From: Gemmataceae bacterium | GTDB lineage: Bacteria; Planctomycetota; Planctomycetia; Gemmatales; Gemmataceae | Length of the DNA: 10,519 nt | Direction: 5' to 3' | Assembly (NCBI GenBank): GCA_017853285.1 | Contig: JAFMJU010000093.1 | Location: 1-10,519 of the forward strand | Made by a program: the position numbers and the translations under genes | The notes under the pieces: model-generated | Seen by the model: only the letters and a program-made list of their open reading frames with translations | What the model was told of the DNA's origin: nothing | Databases searched by the model: none | In this document: piece by piece, positions 1-5,700 of the stretch | How positions within the stretch are numbered: the stretch's first letter is position 1 | How the letters are laid out: every line of letters begins with the position of its first letter

Positions 1-181
1 GAAAAGGATTCCGGGTTTTGTTTTAGGCGAGCCGTGCGCGGGAGTGCACGGGTTCTGGCGCTGACGGAAAGCCAGAGTTCCACAAAGAAGATGCGAAGCG
101 AAAAGTTATGTAAGGGCTTTTGGGCTTGGTTGGGTTTTGTGGGTGCCTGGATCCGATTGGGGAGGTAGTTGTTGAGCTAAG

Positions 182-199
182 CCCCCGCCTTCGCGGGGG
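182..199. repeat. REP-like palindrome
   Basis: CCCCCGC (182-188), a CTTC loop (189-192) and GCGGGGG (193-199) form a perfect 7-bp stem, followed at once by TGACG. This resembles the widespread extragenic palindromes of the type CCCGCCTTCGCGGG-n-TGACG known from many bacterial genomes, some of them mobilised by RAYT transposases. Only one copy is present in the window, so its repetitive nature is inferred from resemblance. No U-tract follows on either strand, so it is not a typical intrinsic terminator. Confidence 0.45.
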
Positions 200-226
200 T
201 GACGGGGTGGGGTACTGGGTTTTGGG
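195..226 (+). other. G-quadruplex motif 1
   Basis: Five guanine runs occur in a row: G5 (195-199), G4 (204-207), G4 (209-212), G3 (217-219) and G3 (224-226). The loops are TGAC, T, TACT and TTTT. This meets the classical G3+N1-7 rule with one run to spare. The G-rich strand is the template strand for minus-strand transcription arriving from the gene ending at 322. The first G run is shared with the right arm of the REP-like palindrome, so the two structures are mutually exclusive. Confidence 0.6.
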
Positions 227-276
227 CTTTGTGATTTGGCTGATGGGTGGCGGGGTTTTGGTTGGTTGTGGGCGCC

Positions 277-294
277 CGGCACCTGTTGGTGCCG
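277..294. other. Small perfect hairpin
   Basis: CGGCACC (277-283) and GGTGCCG (288-294) form a 7-bp stem around a TGTT loop. It lies about 30 bp beyond the stop codon of the minus-strand membrane-protein gene. No run of U follows on the minus strand, so it would be at best an atypical terminator or an mRNA 3'-end stabiliser. Confidence 0.35.
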
Positions 295-298
295 CTCT

Positions 299-319
299 GG
301 GGGGAGGGGTGGGCTAGGG
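299..319 (+). other. G-quadruplex motif 2
   Basis: Guanine runs G6 (299-304), G4 (306-309), G3 (311-313) and G3 (317-319) are separated by A, T and CTA. The very short loops predict a stable quadruplex. It ends two bases before the stop codon (322-324) of the minus-strand gene, on the template strand of that gene. A role in stalling or ending transcription there is inference. Confidence 0.55.
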
Positions 320-321
320 AT

Positions 322-525
322 TCAGGTTTCGGTCTTTTTTCTGGTCAGGAAGGCGCGGGTTTCGAGGATCAGCACCAGCAGGGTGGCGACTATGAAGACG
401 CCGAAGGAGATCCATCCGTAGGGTAGGAGGTCTTGGCGGTAGTCCGTCAGGTTGATGGCCACCGGGATGACGATCATGCTGGTGAAGGCGCCCAGCACGG
501 CGAGGGAATAGGCAAGCCATTTCAT
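322..525 (-). CDS. Small two-helix membrane protein, unknown function
   Basis: The 67-residue product has two hydrophobic segments, about residues 3-24 and 37-57, joined by a short polar loop (NLTDYRQDLLPYG). It ends in a basic, polar tail (TRKKTET). By the positive-inside rule both termini are probably cytoplasmic and the loop periplasmic. I chose the ATG at 525 rather than the one at 549 because GGGGAG (minus strand, 533-538) sits 7 bases before it, and the residues from 549 (MVPAGRQA) look like untranslated leader. I recognise no family. The gene follows the DUF1080-GSDH gene on the same strand after a strong hairpin, so it may be transcribed separately or by read-through. Real membrane-like composition and the ribosome site favour a true gene. 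Confidence 0.65.
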   Translation of the reverse strand: MKWLAYSLAVLGAFTSMIVIPVAINLTDYRQDLLPYGWISFGVFIVATLLVLILETRAFLTRKKTET

Positions 526-532
526 CGCTTGT

Positions 533-545
533 CTCCCCGCGGGGA
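533..545 (-). promoter_or_regulatory. Ribosome site within a 12-bp palindrome
   Basis: On the minus strand GGGGAG (533-538) is the ribosome binding site for the start at 525. It overlaps the perfect palindrome TCCCCGCGGGGA (534-545). In RNA the CCC of the left half could pair with the GGG of the ribosome site through a CGCG tetraloop, partly masking it. As DNA it could equally be a dimer-binding site. Both roles are inference. Confidence 0.4.
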
Positions 546-573
546 CCACTTTTGGACTTGGTTTGCAGTTTGG

Positions 574-616
574 TGCTGAATGAGCCCGGCCCGGGGAAGG
601 GTGGGCTCATTCAGCA
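574..616 (-). terminator. 14-bp hairpin between two minus-strand genes
   Basis: TGCTGAATGAGCCC (574-587) is the exact reverse complement of 603-616, giving a perfect 14-bp stem with a 15-base loop that can add three inner C-G pairs (590-592 with 599-601). It lies 11 bases beyond the stop codon of the DUF1080-GSDH gene, the expected place for a terminator. The minus strand continues with CCAAACTGC, so there is no U-tract. It could be a U-less terminator or a transcript 3'-end protector. Confidence 0.6.
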
Positions 617-627
617 TGCCGGCAGGG

Positions 628-2631
628 TTATCGTCCGAGCAGGCGGTTGATCAGGCCTTTGAGGCGGCCTGGGCGAGTGTGGGGGCGTTTGGCCTCGTCG
701 CCTTGGGGGTGAGTGGTGGCGGAGTGGGGCTCCGTGGAGGCGCCGGCGGCGGGCATGAGCTTGTAGATGCCTTTGCCCTCGGCGCTGACGATGGTGAGGT
801 AGGCCTCGCCGGATTCATCCTCACCGAAGGTGATCACTGGCAGCATGGGGCTGGGGATGGCGTAGTTGCCCTTCACCTGGCCGGATTGCTGGTCGTAATC
901 GAGCGCCCAGACCTTGCCGGAGACATAGTCGGCGTAGAGGTACTTGCCCACCAGCCCGGGGATGGCCTTGCCGCGGTAGACGAAGCCGCCGGTGATGGAT
1001 TTGCCCACCTGGTGGTCGTATTCCCAGATCGGGTCGATCAGCGGGGTGACGGGGGGCTTGCGCTTGCTGGTGCCGAAGGGCTTGGTGGCCTCGCGCAGGT
1101 TCCAGCCGTAGTTGCCGCCCCTGGTGATGACATCGATCTCCTCCCACAGATTCTGGCCGACATCGGCGCAGAAGAGGGCGCCGGTCTTCCTGTCGAAGGC
1201 GATGCGCCAGGGGTTGCGGAGGCCCAGGGCCCAGATCTCTCCCTTGGCGCCCTCGCGGCCGACGAACGGGTTGTCCTTGGGGATGGCGTAGTTCTTGCCC
1301 GGGTCCTTGGCGTCGACATCGATGCGGAGGATCTTGCCGAGCACGGTGTCGAGGCGCTGGCCGGCCTCGAACGGGTCGTTGGCGGCTCCGCCGTCACCCA
1401 GGGCGATGTAGAGCTTGCCATCGGGGCCGAAGGCGATGGTGCCGCCGTTGTGGTTCCAGAAGGGCTGATCGATCTGCATCAGCACCTCCTCGCTCTTCAG
1501 GTCGGCCTCGTCCTTGCTGCCGGGCTTGAGCCTGAAGCGGGAGACGATCGACTTGCGGGGCATCTCGCGGTTGGTGAAGTAGCAGAAGAACTCGCCGTTT
1601 TCGCGGAAGCGGGGGTGGAAGGCCAGGCCCAGGAAGCCTTCCTCGTTCTCCTTGTCGCTGTAGCGGACCCGGCCGGTGAGATCGAGGAACAGCTTGCTGT
1701 CGCCGGAGCCGGTGGCGGGGATTTGATGGATCTTGCCGTGCTGCTCGGCCATGAACAGGCGGCCGGAGCCGTCGCCGGCGTGAGTGACGATGATGGGGCG
1801 CAGGGGGTTGGGTTTGTCCTGCTCGTCGACCGGTTTGTAGCCGGCCCACTTCACATCGGAAAACACGGTTTGGAGCTTCACGGGCAGGTCGCCGTCGATG
1901 GGCTGGCGGGGATTGCCGCGGGAATCGACCTCGCGCACCTTGATGTTGCGGAAGGCCACCTCGTCGCCGTGGTCCTGCAGGCAGATGTGGCCCTGTTCGG
2001 CCTTGGCGAAGCCGGCCATTTTGGCGAACTTGCTCTTGGCCAGGCGCTCGTTCCAGGCGTTGTCGCCGATGCGGCAGGTCCAGTAGTGGTGGCCGTTCAT
2101 GAACAGCTCGGCGCGGTCCTCGCAGACCAGCAGGCGCATCTGGTTCCACTCGCCGGCGGGGCGGGTGGTGTCGAGGGGCTTTTTGGTCATGGGGTTGTTG
2201 CCGGTCTGGTAGAGCTGGTAGAGCCAGCCGGCCTTTTGCGGATCATGGCCATCGACATTGTCCTGTATCTGCACCTCGGGGCCGGTGTGCCAGGGTTGCG
2301 GGGCGTCCTCGGTGACCTTGAACATGAGGCCGCTGTTGCCGCCCTTGCTGATCTTGAAGTCGAGCAGCAGTTCGAAGTTGCCGAAGCGGTCGCGGCTGAT
2401 GATGTCGCCGGCGCCGGCGGCGGTTCGGACCAGGGCCCCGTCCAGCACCTTCCACTGGGGGTTCAGGCCGTCCTTCTTGTAGTTGCGGAAGGCCTGGGCC
2501 GACTTGCCGTCGAACAGCAGCTTCCAGCCGGCCTTCTGCTCGGCGGTGGTGAGGGCGTTTTCGGCGCCATGACCCAAACCCGCCAAACCGGCCCAGCATC
2601 CCAGGGCGACCAGTCTTGCAATCCGTCCCAT
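628..2631 (-). CDS. Secreted DUF1080-glucose/sorbosone dehydrogenase fusion
   Basis: The 667-residue protein starts with a Sec signal peptide (about residues 1-23). Residues 30-235 form a DUF1080 (3-keto-disaccharide hydrolase family) beta-sandwich, recognised by WKLLFDGKSAQAF near the start, GNSGLMFKV, a PEVQIQDN strand, AGEWNQM and the closing VAFRNIKVREV. Residues 255-626 form a glucose/sorbosone dehydrogenase six-bladed propeller. Its candidate active-site residues are Gln297 (AEQHG), His394 (WNHNGG) and Arg472-Asn473 (GLRNPWR), aligned by memory to PQQ-dependent soluble glucose dehydrogenase. Other family marks are GFLGLAFHP, GPDGKLYIALGDGG and GGNYGWN. A basic, low-complexity tail (629-667) follows. 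The start at 2631 has GGGAGG seven bases upstream; the ATG at 2646 overlaps that site and is unlikely. Probable role: oxidation and/or cleavage of sugars in the periplasm. Many GSDH-domain proteins have no proven substrate or PQQ dependence, so the exact reaction is unknown. Confidence 0.9.
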   Translation of the reverse strand: MGRIARLVALGCWAGLAGLGHGAENALTTAEQKAGWKLLFDGKSAQAFRNYKKDGLNPQWKVLDGALVRTAAGAGDIISRDRFGNFELLLDFKISKGGNSGLMFKVTEDAPQPWHTGPEVQIQDNVDGHDPQKAGWLYQLYQTGNNPMTKKPLDTTRPAGEWNQMRLLVCEDRAELFMNGHHYWTCRIGDNAWNERLAKSKFAKMAGFAKAEQGHICLQDHGDEVAFRNIKVREVDSRGNPRQPIDGDLPVKLQTVFSDVKWAGYKPVDEQDKPNPLRPIIVTHAGDGSGRLFMAEQHGKIHQIPATGSGDSKLFLDLTGRVRYSDKENEEGFLGLAFHPRFRENGEFFCYFTNREMPRKSIVSRFRLKPGSKDEADLKSEEVLMQIDQPFWNHNGGTIAFGPDGKLYIALGDGGAANDPFEAGQRLDTVLGKILRIDVDAKDPGKNYAIPKDNPFVGREGAKGEIWALGLRNPWRIAFDRKTGALFCADVGQNLWEEIDVITRGGNYGWNLREATKPFGTSKRKPPVTPLIDPIWEYDHQVGKSITGGFVYRGKAIPGLVGKYLYADYVSGKVWALDYDQQSGQVKGNYAIPSPMLPVITFGEDESGEAYLTIVSAEGKGIYKLMPAAGASTEPHSATTHPQGDEAKRPHTRPGRLKGLINRLLGR

Positions 2632-2670
2632 GTTGGAACCTCCCATGGCTTTAGAACCTTACTGGCACAC

Positions 2671-2679
2671 ATGATAGCA
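2671..2679 (-). promoter_or_regulatory. Extended -10 promoter for the fusion gene
   Basis: On the minus strand TGCTATCAT (2679 down to 2671) fits an extended -10 element: TG, one base, then TATCAT, five of six matches to the sigma-70 consensus. No good -35 hexamer is seen 16-18 bases upstream, as is usual for extended -10 promoters. Transcription would start near 2664, leaving a leader of about 33 bases before the ATG at 2631. Confidence 0.45.
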
Positions 2680-2686
2680 CCCGGTT

Positions 2687-2704
2687 CCACAGGGCGTCCC
2701 GTGG
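2687..2704. promoter_or_regulatory. Near-palindrome between divergent promoters
   Basis: CCAC (2687-2690), a bulged A, GGG (2692-2694), a CGT spacer, CCC (2698-2700) and GTGG (2701-2704) form an inverted repeat of seven pairs. It sits between the candidate -10 of the minus-strand gene and the candidate -35 of the plus-strand gene, where a shared regulator could bind. Function is inferred from position only. Confidence 0.3.
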
Positions 2705-2705
2705 C

Positions 2706-2734
2706 TTGTTCGGAGGTTCCTGTCCGGTTAAACT
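2706..2734 (+). promoter_or_regulatory. Candidate promoter for the DUF1592 gene
   Basis: TTGTTC (2706-2711) and TAAACT (2729-2734) are separated by 17 bp and match the sigma-70 hexamers at three and four positions. The predicted start near 2741 leaves about 24 bases before the ATG at 2765. The match is modest; the position and spacing are the main support. Confidence 0.3.
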
Positions 2735-2764
2735 TGGGATCCCACCTGATGGAGCCTTTCTCCC

Positions 2765-5700
2765 ATGCGCCCGGCCTTCCTTGTCGTTGGATCTATTGCC
2801 GCTTTGGCCACGGGTCTACAGGCGCAGCCCGCCGCCCCGGCGCAGGGTGCCCGGGCGCAGTTTGACAGTGCCGGCGCGCCGTTTTTGAAGGCCTATTGCC
2901 TGCGCTGCCACAGCACCGCCAAGCATGAGGGGGAGTTTGACCTGGAGCGGCTGGCAGGGGCCGACAAGGTGGGCCTGGATGCCTCGGCCTGGCGTCGGGT
3001 GGCCGAGCAACTGGACAGCAACGAGATGCCGCCGGCTGAATCGAAGCAGCCGGACAAGGCGGCCAAGGAGCAGTTTCGGGCCTGGGTGGGGCGTTTGCTG
3101 GATGACTTGGCGCGTGAGCGGGCCGGGGACCCGGGGCGTGTGGTGCTGCGGCGGCTGGACAACGCCAGCTACACCTACACGCTGAAGGATCTGCTGGGGG
3201 TGGACCTGAAGCCGGCCAAACAGTTCCCGGCCGATGGCGCCGCGGGCGAGGGATTCACCAACGCCGGCGGGGCGCTGGCGATGTCGCCGGCATTGATGGA
3301 CCGGTATCTGGATGCCGCTGCGGACATCGCCAAGCACGCGGTGTTGCTGCCCGACGGGATCCGTTTCTCCCCGTCCACGATGCGGCAGGACTGGGCCAAT
3401 GAGATTTTGGCGGAGATACGGGCGATCTACGCGAAGCATTCGTCGTCGGAGGGGGCCAGCCAGGTCAACCTGCAGGGGATCATCTTCCAGACCAACGATG
3501 GAGGCCGGCTGCCGCTGAAACAGTACCTCGACCTGCTGGTTCGCTTCCGGGACCAGCGGAAGGGGGGCGCGGCCAACCTGGAGGCGATGGCGGCCGAGGC
3601 GAAGCTGAACCCGCGGTATGCCAAGGCGCTGCTGGAGGCCCTGGAGGGGGAACGGCCCTCGTGGTTGCTGGACCAGGTGCGGCCGGTGTGGAAGGCGGGC
3701 GGGCCGGACACGGCCGCGAAGCTGGCTGCACTGATCATCCCGTGGCAGCAGGCGCTGACGCGGTTTCAGAGCGTGGGGCACATGAAGCCGTGGATGGTGC
3801 CGCCGCAGTTCACCACGCTGAAGACCGGCGACGCCGGGCCGATGAATGAGAACACGCCCAGTTGGAAATCCATGCCGACCACGGGTGGATTCCCGGCCAC
3901 GGCGGCCACGCAGGAGATGCGCCTGGAGATTCCGGCCGGGGGGCCGGGTGGCGCGCAGACTTTGTACCTGTCGGCCGGCGACGCGGGGGACGGGCCGGAG
4001 GGGGACCTGCTGGTTTGGTCGAACGCGCGACTGAGCCTACTGGGGCAGAAGCCGATCCCGCTGGCGGAACTGCGCGCCTTTGTGGAGGAGCGGCTGGCGC
4101 GCCGGGAGAAGCTGCTGGCCCTGACGCCCAAGGCGCTGGCGGCGGCGGAGGAAGCGCTGACCTCGCGTGGCGAGGTGGATGTGGCGGGGCTGGCCCGCAA
4201 GCATGGCATTGATGAAGCCTCGCTGAAGGCGTGGTTCGGCTTTTTGGGATTGGCCTCGGGGGCCGCGCCCGAGCTGAAATACCTGGCTGGCAAAACCAGC
4301 AACGGTGGCGGGCACGCCTCCGTGAACGGGTGGTCCACCGGCGAGCTGCCCAGCATCGCGACCAACTCGTCGGGACAAACGGTGCGCATCCCCGGGGTGC
4401 TGAAGGCCCATGGTGTGGTGGTGCATCCGACGCCCGACCGGGCGGTTTGTGTTAGCTGGAAAAGCCCGATCAACGGGGCGGTGGACATTGGCGGGAAGGT
4501 CACCCATGCCCATCCGGAATGTGGCAACGGGGTGACCTGGTCGCTGGATGTCATCCGCGGCGGATCACGCCAGCGGTTGGCCGGGGGCATCGCCCACGGG
4601 GCGAAACCGCAGGTGATTCCCACCGTGAGCCGGTTGCCGGTGCGGCAGGGGGATTTGCTGACGCTGGCCATCGGGCCGAGGGACGGGAACCATTCGTGCG
4701 ACCTGACCGACCTGGAGCTGACCCTGGCGGGGCCCGAAGGCAAGCAATGGAGCCTGACGGGCGATGTGGCCGACACGGTGCACGCGGGGAACCCCCATGC
4801 GGACAAGCTGGGCAACGCGGCGGTGTGGCACTTCCATTCCGAACCGGTCAATCCGGGGGCGGATGGGGGGCTGCAAATCCCGACCGGTTCGATTTTGGCC
4901 AAATGGCAGACCAGCGGCAGCACGGAGGAGCGGAAGAAGCTGGCGGAGGAGCTGGCCCGGTTGCTGACCGGCAAGGCGCCGGCGGATGCCAAGAGCCCCG
5001 ACGCGCAATTGCACGCCCGCATGACCGCCCTGGCCGGACCGTTGGTGAGCGCGGCCCCGCCCGCGCCGGTGGATCCCGCCCGGTTGGCTGGCAGCACCTG
5101 GGGCGTGGAACCGGCGCTGCTGGAGAACGGCGCGCTGGCGGTGCAGGCGCCCGGGCAGGTGGTGGTGAAAATACCGCCCGAGTTGGGGCAGGGGCTGGTG
5201 TTTGAGGCCACTGTGAGCCTGCAGCCCGAAAAGGGGGCCAGCGGCAGCGCCCAGGCCAAGGCCGCGGTGAATGATCCCTCCCCGGCGGGCGGTACCCGCA
5301 ACGACCGCCCGGTGCTGGTGCGGCCGGGCAGCGCGAAGGCTTTGGCCGTGGAGCAGGGTTTTGCCACTTTCCGCGACCTGTTTCCGGCGGCTTTGTGCTA
5401 CACGAAGATTGTGCCGGTGGACGAGGTGGTGACGCTGGAACTGTTCCACCGTGAGGACGAGCCACTGTGCCGGCTGATGCTGTCGGCCGAGGAGAAGGGG
5501 CAACTCGACCGGCTATGGCGGGAGCTGCACTATGTCACCCGCGACAAACTGACGCTGGTGGACGCGTACAACCAGTTGATGGAATACGCCACGCAGGACA
5601 GCAATCCCAAGCTGTTTGAGCATCTGCGCAAGCCGATCAACGAATCGGCGGCGGAGTTCCGGCAGGAACTGAAGGGCAGCGAAAAAGCCCACTTGAGCGC

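Larger units (their letters stand above)
1..321. other. Gene-free G/T-rich stretch
   Basis: I see no credible coding region, tRNA or edge-truncated gene here. The longest open frame (120-317, +) has a glycine/tryptophan-rich translation with no ribosome site and no recognisable motif. The + strand is strongly enriched in G and T, especially from about 120 to 320. The octamer GGGTTTTG occurs four times (13-20, 132-139, 217-224, 253-260). Structural elements inside, listed separately, are a REP-like palindrome, two G-quadruplex motifs and a hairpin. A weaker inverted repeat is CCGTGC (32-37) with GCACGG (46-51). The stretch lies downstream of the leftmost minus-strand gene, so it probably serves as its 3' region. 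Confidence 0.6.
2635..2720. repeat. 9-bp inverted repeat across the divergent promoters
   Basis: GGAACCTCC (2635-2643) and its reverse complement GGAGGTTCC (2712-2720) bracket 68 bp that contain the putative promoters. The left arm overlaps the ribosome site of the minus-strand fusion gene, which may explain its sequence. The right arm is not positioned as a ribosome site for any start. A third GGTTCC lies at 2683-2688, 32 bp (about three helical turns) before the one at 2715-2720. These could be binding sites for one regulator, but this is inference. Confidence 0.35.

Noticed and set aside
1..60. Possible tRNA or structured RNA at the left edge
   Set aside because: The only stem is six pairs (32-37 with 46-51); there is no acceptor stem, no T-loop consensus and no CCA-type end.
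91..168. 25-codon plus-strand mini-ORF with several Trp residues
   Set aside because: It recalls a leader peptide, but no plus-strand gene follows for more than 2.5 kb and the upstream AAGAAG is a weak ribosome site.
2632..2646. Upstream ATG at 2646 for the DUF1080-GSDH gene
   Set aside because: It overlaps GGGAGG, the ribosome site correctly spaced for the ATG at 2631, and would put five extra residues before an otherwise normal signal peptide.
580..2865. Long plus-strand open frame of 761 codons opposite the fusion gene
   Set aside because: Its translation is low-complexity Ala/Gly/Val/Leu with no domain, and it lies antisense to a clear two-domain enzyme. High GC at third positions removes stop codons from this frame.
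3766..5367. Long minus-strand open frame opposite the DUF1592 gene
   Set aside because: The Ser/Pro/Arg-rich translation has no family match and mirrors the coding bias of the real plus-strand gene.
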